Positions 7,779-16,116 of a stretch of DNA of 64,000 nucleotides are shown one piece after another; position 1 is the first letter of the stretch, and every line of letters starts with the position of its first letter. Under the pieces are notes generated by a model. It saw only the letters and a list, made by a program, of their open reading frames with translations. It was not told where the DNA came from and did no database searches. This DNA comes from Bacteroides ihuae. Its GTDB lineage: Bacteria > Bacteroidota > Bacteroidia > Bacteroidales > Bacteroidaceae. The position numbers were made by a program, and so were the translations under genes. The stretch covers positions 496,001 to 560,000 of the forward strand of contig NZ_FNVX01000006.1 in the NCBI RefSeq assembly GCF_900104585.1, in the 5' to 3' direction.

Positions 7779-9691
7779 GCATTTATCACGAAATACTGAA
7801 ACGTTACTGGGGCTATGATGCCTTCCGTGACTTACAGGAAGACATTATCACTAGCATCGGCCAAGGCAAAGACACGTTAGGGTTGATGCCTACGGGCGGT
7901 GGCAAGTCTATCACGTTTCAAGTTCCGGCTTTAGCGCAAGAGGGAATATGCCTCGTAGTGACCCCCCTCATCGCTTTGATGAAGGATCAGGTTCAGAATC
8001 TGAGAAATCGTGGTATTAAAGCCCTTGCCGTTTATTCGGGAATGACGAGACAAGAGATCATCGTAGCATTGGAAAATTGCATTTTCGGTGACTACAAGTT
8101 TCTCTACATCTCACCGGAACGTTTGGATACAGAAATCTTTCGGGTTAAACTCCGTTCCATGAACGTGAGCATGATAACCGTCGACGAAAGCCATTGCATC
8201 TCTCAATGGGGATATGACTTTCGTCCGGCTTATCTAAAAATAGCCGAGATAAGAGATCTCATACCGGGAATACCCGTACTAGCGCTGACAGCCACTGCCA
8301 CGCCCGCTGTGGTAAAGGATATTCAGTCAAGACTTCACTTCAAGCAAGAGAATGTATTCCGGATGAGTTTTGAACGAAAGAACCTTGCTTATATCGTTCG
8401 TAAAACAGACAATAAAGCCGGAGAATTATTGCACATACTTCACCGAATACCAGGAAGTGCCATCGTTTATGTACGCAACCGGAAAAGGACAAAGGAAACA
8501 ACTGAACTCTTACAGCACGAAGGCATTACAGCCGACTTTTACCATGCCGGACTAAACAATGATGTGAAAGATCTGAGGCAGAAACACTGGCAAAGTGGAG
8601 AATGCCGTGTAATGGTAGCCACTAATGCTTTTGGTATGGGAATTGATAAACCCGACGTACGAGTTGTGGTACACCTTGACCTGCCCGATTCACCGGAAGC
8701 CTACTTTCAAGAAGCAGGTCGAGGCGGACGTGACGGTGAAAAAGCGTATGCTGTGATCTTGTACTCCAATTCAGACAAAGCATCGTTAAAGAAACGTGTG
8801 GCGGACACATTCCCTGAGAAAGAATACATCAAACAAGTGTACGAACACGTGAATTACTATTACCAGATGGCTATGGGAGACGGCGTGAATTGCATGTACG
8901 AATTCAATCTGGAAGAGTTTTGTCGCAAATTTAAGCATTTCCCTGTACCCGCTGACAGTGCACTAAAGATACTGACTCAAGCCGGATACATTGAATATAC
9001 ATCTGAGCAAGACAATGCCTCACGACTGCTTTTCACTATTCGTCGGGATGAACTCTACAAGCTACAAGAGATGGGTGCTCAAGCCGATTCCTTGATACAA
9101 ACCGTACTACGGTCATACACAGGCGTATTCACTGACTATGCCTATATTCACGAAGAGTCGCTAGCCGTACGCTCCGGATTAACCCGGCAACAAGTATACG
9201 ATCTATTAACCATGTTGGATAAGCGACATATATTAGATTACATCCCACGCAAAAAGACACCTTATATAATATATACACGTGAACGCGTGGAATTACGCCA
9301 TCTACAAATCACACGCCCGGTATACGAAGAACGAAAAGAACGATACGAGGCACGCATCAAATCCATGCTAGAATATGTTACTTCTGAAACGGCATGTAGA
9401 AGCAGAATGTTGCTTCATTACTTTGGAGAAAGAAATAAGCACAACTGCGGCCAATGCGATAACTGCCTCAGCAAAAGAGTTATAAATGACACTCTTCCAA
9501 ACCTTACATTCGACCTTTTGAAGCAACAGATTATCGACGTCCTCAATCTGCAGCCCTCTACTCCGGCCGATATAGCCCGCAGCATAGAGACAGCAGAAAA
9601 GGAGGAATTAAGCACAGCAATTCAATATCTGCTAGATGAAGGAGAACTTGAAATAAAAGACGGCATGCTACAACTGAAGACACATTCATAA
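7775..9691 (+). CDS. recQ: ATP-dependent DNA helicase RecQ
   Basis: 3'-5' superfamily 2 helicase, 638 residues. Motifs in order: LMPTGGGKSITFQVPAL (Walker A), VDESHCISQWGYDFRP (Walker B plus the aromatic-rich loop), ALTATATPAVV, IVYVRNRKRTKETTELL, TNAFGMGIDKPDVR and EAGRGGRDG. The RecQ zinc site follows (CRSRMLLHYFGERN then CGQCDNC, about residues 545-570). The C-terminal 80 residues are not a clear HRDC domain. The GTG start at 7775 is fixed by the 4-base overlap with the recJ stop. RecJ and RecQ act together at stalled forks in other bacteria, so the pairing is meaningful. Confidence 0.97.
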   Translation: MSIYHEILKRYWGYDAFRDLQEDIITSIGQGKDTLGLMPTGGGKSITFQVPALAQEGICLVVTPLIALMKDQVQNLRNRGIKALAVYSGMTRQEIIVALENCIFGDYKFLYISPERLDTEIFRVKLRSMNVSMITVDESHCISQWGYDFRPAYLKIAEIRDLIPGIPVLALTATATPAVVKDIQSRLHFKQENVFRMSFERKNLAYIVRKTDNKAGELLHILHRIPGSAIVYVRNRKRTKETTELLQHEGITADFYHAGLNNDVKDLRQKHWQSGECRVMVATNAFGMGIDKPDVRVVVHLDLPDSPEAYFQEAGRGGRDGEKAYAVILYSNSDKASLKKRVADTFPEKEYIKQVYEHVNYYYQMAMGDGVNCMYEFNLEEFCRKFKHFPVPADSALKILTQAGYIEYTSEQDNASRLLFTIRRDELYKLQEMGAQADSLIQTVLRSYTGVFTDYAYIHEESLAVRSGLTRQQVYDLLTMLDKRHILDYIPRKKTPYIIYTRERVELRHLQITRPVYEERKERYEARIKSMLEYVTSETACRSRMLLHYFGERNKHNCGQCDNCLSKRVINDTLPNLTFDLLKQQIIDVLNLQPSTPADIARSIETAEKEELSTAIQYLLDEGELEIKDGMLQLKTHS

Positions 9692-9734
9692 CAAAAAACA
9701 GGCACAAGCATAGCATCTAACAAGCATTATTTAT

Positions 9735-9742
9735 TATTTTTG
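9735..9742 (+). promoter_or_regulatory. Promoter -7 box for the TPR gene
   Basis: TATTTTTG matches TAnnTTTG and lies 24 bases before the ATG at 9767. No convincing TTTG -33 element is seen 19 bases upstream. Confidence 0.45.
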
Positions 9743-9766
9743 CAAAGAACCTAAAAATAAAAGAAC

Positions 9767-10732
9767 ATGGCTAATTTCTTTAAATCACTCTTCTCAGGAA
9801 AGACAGAAAACTCAGAAGAGGAACAACTAAAAAATGACAAAAAGAACTTTGATATATTAAAGTATGACGGACTCCGTGCTCAGCGCATAGGACGTGCCGA
9901 CTATGCTGTGAAGTGTTTCACTGAAGCACTCGCTATCGAAAAAGATTTTGAAACAATGGGCTATTTAAGCCAACTTTACATACAGACGGGAGAGCTGGAT
10001 AAAGCACGAGAAATATTAGAGGAGATGGCAGGTATCGAGCCAGAAGTCAGTAGTACTTTCCTCACACTCACCCACGTATGTTATATGTTAGAAGACTATA
10101 CCGCCATGAAGGAATTTGCATTAAAAGCAATCGACATAGAGAAGGACAAAGCCATGCCACTCTTTCAACTAGCCAGAGCAGAACGAGGTTTGAATGATGA
10201 AATTAGCACAATAGCGAACCTTACCAAAGCACTTATATTAAAAGAAGATTATACAGAAGCAAGATTGATGCGTATCGAAGTGTTACTGGACATGAACCAA
10301 TATGAAGAAGCGCAAAAAGACTTAGAGGTGATATTGGAACAATCTCCTGACGAAGAAACTGCACTTGTTCTGCAAGGAAAGCTCTTTGATGCTACAGGGA
10401 AAGGAACAGAAGCGGAGGAATCCTACCGAAAGGTAACCATACTAAACCCATTTAACGAGCAAGCCTACTTAGCACTAGGCAAATTATACATCTCTCAGAA
10501 GAATCTTTCTGCTGCTATTGAAGTTTTTGATGAAGCGATCGAGATAAATCCCAACTTTGCATCAGCCTACCATGAGCGTGGCCGTGCCAAACTATTGAAC
10601 GGGGACAAAGAAGGTTCGGTAGAGGACATGAAAAAGGCACTCGAATTAGCTCCTAAAGAAGCAGAAGCTTTGAACGGACAATTTGAGAACCAAGGTGAAA
10701 AGTTCGATAATATTCTTGGGTTTGTGCATTAA
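9767..10732 (+). CDS. Tetratricopeptide repeat protein
   Basis: 321-residue soluble protein built of about eight TPR units after a charged N-terminal tail (residues 1-30, MANFFKSLFSGKTENSEEEQ). Typical helical pairs include ADYAVKCFTEALAIEKDFE, GELDKAREILEEMAGIEP, NQYEEAQKDLEVILEQSP, FNEQAYLALGKLYISQKN and SAAIEVFDEAIEINPNFASA. No signal peptide or catalytic motif is visible, so a protein-interaction scaffold is all that can be inferred. Own promoter; no partner gene. Function unknown. Confidence 0.88.
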   Translation: MANFFKSLFSGKTENSEEEQLKNDKKNFDILKYDGLRAQRIGRADYAVKCFTEALAIEKDFETMGYLSQLYIQTGELDKAREILEEMAGIEPEVSSTFLTLTHVCYMLEDYTAMKEFALKAIDIEKDKAMPLFQLARAERGLNDEISTIANLTKALILKEDYTEARLMRIEVLLDMNQYEEAQKDLEVILEQSPDEETALVLQGKLFDATGKGTEAEESYRKVTILNPFNEQAYLALGKLYISQKNLSAAIEVFDEAIEINPNFASAYHERGRAKLLNGDKEGSVEDMKKALELAPKEAEALNGQFENQGEKFDNILGFVH

Positions 10733-10858
10733 GGGCCCTCTTATTTATATACTTACCTTACAGAAAGAGACAGATTCGATAAAAAGCAAGCCTAATTCAT
10801 TCACATACAAACATCTTTCACTAGAGACATTTGTATCTATTTAAGAAAACGAGTCACG

Positions 10859-10888
10859 CCCCTCCACAGGCCTTGTGAGAGGGGTTTG
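10859..10888 (+). terminator. Possible terminator after the TPR gene
   Basis: CCCCTC (10859-10864) pairs with GAGGGG (10879-10884), with CAC/GTG pairing inside, followed by TTTGTT. The T run is short, so termination is likely but not certain. The preceding 125 bases after the TPR stop hold nothing recognisable. Confidence 0.45.
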
Positions 10889-10890
10889 TT

Positions 10891-10970
10891 GAACTAGTTA
10901 GTTAACCGCGGTTAAGTAGTTAATTCAGCGTGGTGAACTAACTACTTAACCACGCTGAATTAACTAGTTC
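10891..10970. repeat. Palindromic array with 22-bp period (array 1)
   Basis: Units start at 10891, 10913, 10935 and 10957 (last one cut to 14 bases). In all four, columns 2-3 are AA, 5-6 are TA, 10 is A and 12-13 are TT. Nested dyads include the perfect palindrome TTAACCGCGGTTAA (10902-10915) and an 18-base stem (10917-10934 with 10949-10966, loop 14). The outermost GAACTAGTTA is complementary to the last 10 bases. It lies between the convergent ends of the TPR gene and the lipoprotein gene. Function unknown; it is too symmetrical to be drift. Confidence 0.75.
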
Positions 10971-11104
10971 TATTTTGATTGTATTTTACGTAAAGAAATA
11001 TAACTATTTGTCTAAATGATAATGAATGGTTATAATTTCCAGAAACAATTAAAAGTCATAGAACGAGAATCTATGTTATTTGGCCGCAAATAATGCTTAA
11101 GCCA

Positions 11105-11806
11105 TTATTCATCCCTCTTTACATTGTAAGACATCACATTGTAGCTATTTTGCAACGAACCAGAGATGGCTTTAGTATCTATAGGCCAATTTGCAATAGC
11201 AGCTTCTCCACTACCATCTTCAAATATACGATAAACATCTTGAGCCATTAATTCTTCATTTGGATCACTCCCCTTCTCAACCATCACAAAAGCGTATCTC
11301 AGATCTTTAATACCTGTATTCGTTTTTCTTCCTGAAATAACGAGGGCCGTTTTGGTATAAATACCGCGACTTTCTCCTTCAGTGTCCAGATAAACAGTGA
11401 AATTATTAGCGCTTCCACTAATAAACGCTCCTTTCCCTGCTGCAACAGTATTTCCATCAGCACTTTTTTCACTGTATTCAATTGTATGGTTATCATTCTT
11501 CTGATTCGCAAACTTTATATACACATTAGCAACAACCGTCCCTTTTTCGTAGCCGCCACTTCCTTCATCTTGACTATAATCTTGGCAATAAACGGTAGTC
11601 GTTGGCTCTATGAGATAAGTACCTTCAATATCAGGAGGAGTAGTACCCGAATAAATAGTGATATAGGGTTTCATCCCATCTAATATAGCAGGAGGTACAA
11701 TTTCCTCAATATTGGCACCTTCTCCCTCTGAATCATCATTTCTGCTACATGAAATTGTAAGGAAACATATTGTAACTATCGCAAGCAAAGAAAAAACATT
11801 CTTCAT
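11105..11806 (-). CDS. Unrecognised secreted lipoprotein
   Basis: 233 residues. The N terminus MKNVFSLLAIVTICFLTISC is a lipoprotein signal peptide with lipobox ending in Cys20, followed by an acidic stretch (SRNDDSEGEG). That pattern resembles the lipoprotein export signal that sends Bacteroides lipoproteins to the cell surface. The rest looks beta-rich (VVANVYIKFANQK, ALVISGRKTNTGI), with a central region about extension of a polypeptide with Gly/Ser. I do not recognise the family. It stands alone, minus strand, between array 1 and a gene-poor stretch. Confidence 0.75.
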   Translation of the reverse strand: MKNVFSLLAIVTICFLTISCSRNDDSEGEGANIEEIVPPAILDGMKPYITIYSGTTPPDIEGTYLIEPTTTVYCQDYSQDEGSGGYEKGTVVANVYIKFANQKNDNHTIEYSEKSADGNTVAAGKGAFISGSANNFTVYLDTEGESRGIYTKTALVISGRKTNTGIKDLRYAFVMVEKGSDPNEELMAQDVYRIFEDGSGEAAIANWPIDTKAISGSLQNSYNVMSYNVKRDE

Positions 11807-12031
11807 AATAAATAAAATAAAAGATTAATACTATCAAATAAAACATCATTTTTACGCTTAAAATAGGCATATACTATGTGTACATGATTTCTTGCTATCT
11901 TTTTGTTATAGGTAAACTAAAAAAAGAATGCCTCTATGTACCGCCGATAATAAAGATGTAGAAGACTCTCATCCTATGCACATAAAAAACACAAAGCTTG
12001 CATACAAAAATAGCCCTTCAGTGATATTGAA
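11807..12031. other. Gene-poor stretch upstream of the lipoprotein
   Basis: AT-rich DNA with no open frame worth naming and no clear promoter box for the minus-strand lipoprotein. Together with the following remnant it forms about 1.1 kb of apparently decayed sequence. Confidence 0.4.
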
Positions 12032-12280
12032 TTAAAAATAAAAGCCAATACGCAACGCATGATAATTAAGTTTAACATCATCCGATTCTGAATAGCTTTT
12101 TGTTTTCGGAATAGCTTTACCATTCTTATACGTATATGTTGTTTTCGAATTTTCTATATCATAAGAGCTTTTAAGATGAGTATACGAATATCCAACATAA
12201 AATCAAAGTTCCATTCAACTAAAACGGAATACTTCTGCCGATGACATATTAAAATTAGCGTCATCATTTGCGCAGATTAG
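12032..12280 (-). pseudogene. Remnant of an outer-membrane beta-barrel protein, C-terminal end
   Basis: A minus-strand frame ends at 12032 with FYVGYSYTHLKSSYDIE, then a Thr/Lys-rich loop, then NYHALRIGFYF and stop. Alternating polar and aromatic residues and a final Phe are the usual ending of outer-membrane barrels. The same frame continues upstream as DDANFNMSSAEVFRFS but is broken by two in-frame TGA codons (12203-12205 and 12215-12217) and a third at 12281. A near-frame reading WNFDF in the +1 frame suggests an indel. No start codon or signal peptide survives. Parent family not identified. Confidence 0.5.
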
Positions 12281-12283
12281 TCA

Positions 12284-12686
12284 ACAATATATTATTAATA
12301 TCGCATATCTAGGTATGATAGAGGGGAAGAAATGCATCATGCAAGCTCCTTTCGATAAAGTAGATGAATTGATTATTTCCCGAAAATATTTCAACTCCGT
12401 TCAAGATCGCTTCTTTATGATCTAGCAGCAACCATACGCATTAGCAAGCTGATCCCCACCACTAAACAAAAAAGACGATTATTCATTTATCATCTTTGCA
12501 TTATTGAACTATAATAATTATATCCGCATAAAACGTTCAGTTATGGATATAATTAAAATCCCTTCACTCCTAACGAGTATAGAAGCACCTATTTATGCAA
12601 TATTCATGTAACAAGTATACAGTAAGGAAGCATTCGAAATGAGAAAGTAATATTTAATGCACATCAAAACAAAAAAAATATAGTTT
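12284..12686. other. Non-coding or decayed DNA before the pheA leader
   Basis: No intact gene. A short plus-strand frame at 12315-12425 (37 codons, MIEGKKCIMQAPFDKVDELI...) is open further upstream without a start, to about 12229, and could be another gene remnant, but I recognise no family. No transposase, terminal repeat or tRNA is seen. Confidence 0.4.
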
Positions 12687-12690
12687 TTTG

Positions 12691-12720
12691 TTTGCATTTA
12701 AGAGAAATGTATTACTTTTG
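12691..12720 (+). promoter_or_regulatory. Promoter of the aromatic amino acid (pheA) operon
   Basis: TTTG at 12691-12694 and TACTTTTG at 12713-12720 with 18 bases between them match the Bacteroides -33/-7 consensus closely. Transcription would begin near 12728, about 22 bases before the leader peptide ATG. Confidence 0.75.
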
Positions 12721-12749
12721 CCCACGTAATAGAAACAAATACAGATTAT

Positions 12750-12833
12750 ATGAACTCGTTTGCTTATACATTTTCCTTCTTTTTTTACTTTTACTTTAGC
12801 CATAAGGTAGAGCGGGAATTTGTATGTATCTAA
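12750..12833 (+). CDS. Phe/Tyr-rich leader peptide of the pheA operon
   Basis: A 27-residue ORF starting MNSFAYTFSFFFYFYFSHK. Ten of the 13 residues at positions 4-16 are Phe (7) or Tyr (3). It lies between a good promoter and a terminator in front of the genes for phenylalanine and tyrosine synthesis. By analogy with pheL of enterobacteria it is read here as the sensor of a transcription attenuator: shortage of charged tRNA-Phe or tRNA-Tyr would stall the ribosome in this run. The peptide itself probably has no other role. Its stop at 12831-12833 lies 14 bases past the antiterminator segment, so a ribosome finishing the ORF would cover that segment. Confidence 0.85.
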   Translation: MNSFAYTFSFFFYFYFSHKVEREFVCI

Positions 12834-12899
12834 CGAAAGTAAATACTGAAAATAAAAACTTAAAAAGTCCCGCTCCAATATTGGATGCGGGATTTTTTT
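12810..12899 (+). terminator. Attenuator: terminator with competing antiterminator before pheA
   Basis: Terminator: TCCCGC (12868-12873) pairs with GCGGGA (12887-12892). A second stem TCCA/TGGA inside TCCAATATTGGA stacks within it, and seven T follow (12893-12899). Antiterminator: GAGCGGGA (12810-12817, inside leader codons 20-23) is perfectly complementary to TCCCGCTC (12868-12875), which includes the 5' arm of the terminator. The two structures exclude each other. A ribosome stalled at codons 4-16 leaves 12810-12817 free and should permit read-through into pheA. Confidence 0.85.
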
Positions 12900-12918
12900 G
12901 TATCAGACATTATATAAA

Positions 12919-13758
12919 ATGAAGAAGGTAGCAATTCAAGGAACATTAGGCTCGTATCACGACATAGCCGCTCACAAGTATTTCGAAGGGGAAGAAATCT
13001 CTCTAATTTGTTGCGCAACGTTTGAGGACGTTTTTACTTCAATGAAAAAAGACAGCGAAACGATCGCTTTGGTGGCCATCGAAAACACCATTGCCGGAAG
13101 TTTGCTTCAAAACAATGAGTTGCTTCGACAGAGTGGAGCACGAATCATTGGTGAACAGAAGCTACGTATATCGCACAGCTTTGTCTGTTTGCCGGACGAG
13201 GATTGGGATGACATAACGGAAGTCAATTCTCACCCTATCGCACTGATGCAATGCAGGGACTTCCTAAACCATCACCCACAAATAAAGGTGGTCGAAACCG
13301 AAGACACTGCACTGAGCGCAGAGGTGATCAAAGAACAAAACCTTAGAGGCCATGCTGCTATCTGCTCACGGGCTGCCGCCGAGCGCTACGGGATGAAGGT
13401 TCTTCAAGAGGGAATTGAAACAAACAAACACAACTTCACTCGCTTTCTGGTAATAGCCGATCCATGGCATGCGGATGAAGTTCAGCAGCAGAGCATCAAC
13501 AAAGCAAACATCGTTTTCACCCTCCCTCACACTGAAGGCAGTCTTTCACAAGTTCTTTCCATCCTCTCTTTCTACAACGTCAATCTAACTAAAATACAAT
13601 CGCTCCCTATCATCGGCCGTGAGTGGGAATATCAATTTTACATCGACGTGTCATTCAGCAATTATCTGAGATACAAACAGGCTATAGCGGCCATCACTCC
13701 ATTAACCAAAGAACTCAAAATATTAGGCGAATATGCAGAAGGAAAATCAAATATGTAA
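12919..13758 (+). CDS. pheA: Prephenate dehydratase
   Basis: Converts prephenate to phenylpyruvate, the committed step to phenylalanine. The start is MKKVAIQGTLGSYHDIAA at 12919; a TTG further upstream at 12898 lies in the terminator T run and is rejected. The dehydratase domain (residues 1-180) shows VAIENTIAGSL, HPIALMQC and the catalytic-site NFTRFLVI. The C-terminal ACT domain (about 195-275, FTLPHTEGSLSQVLSILSFY) is the phenylalanine-binding regulatory part. There is no fused chorismate mutase; that activity sits on the DAHP synthase two genes on. It overlaps the next gene by 26 bases. Confidence 0.97.
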   Translation: MKKVAIQGTLGSYHDIAAHKYFEGEEISLICCATFEDVFTSMKKDSETIALVAIENTIAGSLLQNNELLRQSGARIIGEQKLRISHSFVCLPDEDWDDITEVNSHPIALMQCRDFLNHHPQIKVVETEDTALSAEVIKEQNLRGHAAICSRAAAERYGMKVLQEGIETNKHNFTRFLVIADPWHADEVQQQSINKANIVFTLPHTEGSLSQVLSILSFYNVNLTKIQSLPIIGREWEYQFYIDVSFSNYLRYKQAIAAITPLTKELKILGEYAEGKSNM

Positions 13759-14914
13759 ATTTGCTCCGGCCGACAGATTGTCGGGGGTAAGCGAATACTA
13801 CTTCTCGAAGAAACTGAAAGAAGTAGCGCAGATGAACGCTGAAGGCAAAAATGTGATCAGCTTGGGAATAGGAAGCCCGGATATGCCGCCTTCGGACGAG
13901 ACAATAAAAACGTTATGCGATAATGCATGGAATGCCAACGGGCATGGTTATCAGCCATACGTAGGGGTTCCAGAGCTTAGACAAGGATTTTCCAACTGGT
14001 ATCAACGATGGTATGGGGTGGAATTGAATCCGGAAACTGAAATTCAACCGCTCATCGGCTCCAAAGAGGGTATTTTGCATGTTACGCTGGCTTTCGTTAA
14101 TCCCGGAGAGCAGGTGCTGGTGCCTAATCCCGGATATCCTACTTATACTTCTTTAAGCAAGATTCTGGGGGCAGAGGTCGTTTTCTATAATTTGAAAGAA
14201 GAAAACGGATGGATGCCCGACTTTGAGGAATTGGAACAGATGGATTTGAGTCGTGTGAAACTGATGTGGACAAATTATCCAGGTATGCCAACCGGTGCCA
14301 ATGCGACACCTGAACTATACGAAAAGCTGGTAAACTTTGCTCGCAGCAAGGGGATTATTATCGTGAACGATAATCCCTATAGTTTCATTTTGAATGATAA
14401 ACCACTAAGTATTCTATCAGTGCCAGGTGCAAAGGAATGTTGCATTGAGTTCAACTCTATGAGCAAGAGCCATAATATGCCGGGGTGGCGTATTGGCATG
14501 CTGGCTTCGAACGCTGAATTTGTACAATGGATTTTGAAGGTAAAGAGTAACATAGACAGTGGAATGTTTCGTGCGATGCAACTGGCAGCCGCTAAAGCTC
14601 TGGAAGCTGATGCCGACTGGTACGAAGGAAATAATAAGAATTATCGCAATCGTCGCCATCTTGCAGGAGAAATAATGAATGTTCTCGGATGCAAATACGA
14701 CGAGAAGCAGGTAGGAATGTTTCTTTGGGGAAAGATACCTGAAAGTTGCACCGATGTGGAGGAACTAACAGAGAAGGTATTACATCAGGCTCGTGTATTC
14801 ATCACTCCGGGATTCATCTTCGGCAGCAACGGTGCTCGATTTATTCGCCTCTCACTTTGCTGCAAGGAAGATAAACTAGCAGAAGCTTTGGAAAGAATTA
14901 AAGCGATGAAATAG
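13733..14914 (+). CDS. Class I/II PLP aminotransferase, probably aromatic
   Basis: 393-residue fold-type I aminotransferase. Visible PLP-site residues: GSKEGI, NPGYPTY, WTNYPGMPTGA, NDNPYSF and the Schiff-base Lys in NSMSKSHNMPGWRIG. Its position inside the pheA-tyrA operon, overlapping pheA, argues that it transaminates phenylpyruvate and/or hydroxyphenylpyruvate with glutamate. That specificity is inferred from context; relatives include LL-diaminopimelate and alanine aminotransferases. The gene begins within the pheA coding region (MQKENQICKFAP), so it may be translationally coupled. Confidence 0.92.
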   Translation: MQKENQICKFAPADRLSGVSEYYFSKKLKEVAQMNAEGKNVISLGIGSPDMPPSDETIKTLCDNAWNANGHGYQPYVGVPELRQGFSNWYQRWYGVELNPETEIQPLIGSKEGILHVTLAFVNPGEQVLVPNPGYPTYTSLSKILGAEVVFYNLKEENGWMPDFEELEQMDLSRVKLMWTNYPGMPTGANATPELYEKLVNFARSKGIIIVNDNPYSFILNDKPLSILSVPGAKECCIEFNSMSKSHNMPGWRIGMLASNAEFVQWILKVKSNIDSGMFRAMQLAAAKALEADADWYEGNNKNYRNRRHLAGEIMNVLGCKYDEKQVGMFLWGKIPESCTDVEELTEKVLHQARVFITPGFIFGSNGARFIRLSLCCKEDKLAEALERIKAMK

Positions 14915-15047
14915 AGGTTAACCGATCCTCGAAAGGCTAACTTTTAACGAATAGAGTATATAAAAGAATTAAGTAAGAATATAAACAATACGCTGCCGAT
15001 GGCGGGACACATAGTCAGGTGCCAAGCAGATATAGAACAAAGAAATC

Positions 15048-16109
15048 ATGGAATTAGAATCAATTTTACTACCGGGTGTAGAAGCTAAAAGACCTATTAT
15101 TATAGCAGGTCCGTGTAGCGCCGAGACAGAAGAGCAAGTGATGACCACTGCCAAGCAATTGGCCGATAGAGGTATGAAGATATTCCGAGCAGGCATCTGG
15201 AAGCCGCGTACCAAACCGGGTGGCTTTGAAGGTGTAGGCGTAGAAGGTCTGGCTTGGCTGAAAGAAGTAAAGAAAGAAACGGGCATGTATGTTTCTACTG
15301 AAGTGGCCACTGCTAAGCATGTAGAAGAAGCATTAAAAGCTGATATTGATATTCTATGGGTAGGTGCCCGCACTACAGCTAACCCATTTGCTGTTCAAGA
15401 GATTGCTGATGCATTAAAAGGTGTAGATATTCCTGTATTAATAAAGAATCCTGTAAACCCTGATCTGGAGTTATGGATCGGCGCATTAGAGCGCATTCAT
15501 AATTCGGGACTAAAACGTTTGGGAGTCATTCATCGAGGATTCAGCAGCTACGACAAGAAGATTTACCGTAACTTACCACAATGGCACATTCCTATTGAAC
15601 TTCGTCGCAGAATACCAAACTTGCCAATCTTCTGTGATCCGAGTCACATTGGTGGTCGTCGCGAACTGATTGCTCCGCTTTGTCAGCAAGCCATGGATTT
15701 GAACTTCGACGGTTTAATTGTAGAAAGTCACTGCAACCCTGATGCTGCATGGAGTGATGCATCGCAGCAAGTGACTCCCGACATACTCGATTACATTATC
15801 AACCTATTGGTGATCCGTACAGAAACACAGACAACGGAAAACCTGAGCCAACTACGCAAGCAGATTGACGAGTGCGATAATAATCTGATTGAAGAGTTAT
15901 CAAAACGCATGCGCATCGCTCGCGAGATCGGTACATACAAGAAAGAACACAACATGACCATCTTGCAAACGGATCGCTACACCGAGATCTTGGAAAAGAG
16001 AGGTTCTCAAGGTGCACTTTGCGGCATGGACGCAGAGTTTATCAAAACCGTATTCGAGGCTATCCACGAAGAGAGCGTTCGCCAACAGATGGAAATCATA
16101 AACAAGTAA
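15048..16109 (+). CDS. DAHP synthase fused to AroQ chorismate mutase
   Basis: Bifunctional enzyme of 353 residues. Residues 1-260 form a type I-beta (KDO8P-synthase-like) 3-deoxy-7-phosphoheptulonate synthase: IIIAGPCSAETEEQV, FRAGIWKPRTKPGGFEGVG, IKNPVNPDLELWIGA, HRGFSSYDKKIYRN and FCDPSHIGGRRE, joining PEP and erythrose 4-phosphate. Residues 268-353 form an AroQ chorismate mutase (LRKQIDECDNNLIEELSKRM, REIGTYKKEHN) converting chorismate to prephenate. One protein thus supplies both the first step of the shikimate pathway and the substrate for PheA and TyrA. The 133-base gap after the aminotransferase holds no gene. Confidence 0.96.
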   Translation: MELESILLPGVEAKRPIIIAGPCSAETEEQVMTTAKQLADRGMKIFRAGIWKPRTKPGGFEGVGVEGLAWLKEVKKETGMYVSTEVATAKHVEEALKADIDILWVGARTTANPFAVQEIADALKGVDIPVLIKNPVNPDLELWIGALERIHNSGLKRLGVIHRGFSSYDKKIYRNLPQWHIPIELRRRIPNLPIFCDPSHIGGRRELIAPLCQQAMDLNFDGLIVESHCNPDAAWSDASQQVTPDILDYIINLLVIRTETQTTENLSQLRKQIDECDNNLIEELSKRMRIAREIGTYKKEHNMTILQTDRYTEILEKRGSQGALCGMDAEFIKTVFEAIHEESVRQQMEIINK

Positions 16110-16116
16110 AGCAATC

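Noticed and set aside
12229..12425. Plus-strand frame ending in a 37-codon ORF
   Set aside because: No recognised family and its first part overlaps the better supported minus-strand barrel remnant; kept only as a remark.
12543..12611. Short plus-strand ORF (MDIIKIPSLLTSIEAPIYAI...)
   Set aside because: Too short, no promoter or conserved feature visible.
12898..12918. TTG start of pheA seven codons upstream
   Set aside because: Falls in the T run of the attenuator terminator; the ATG at 12919 gives the normal protein.
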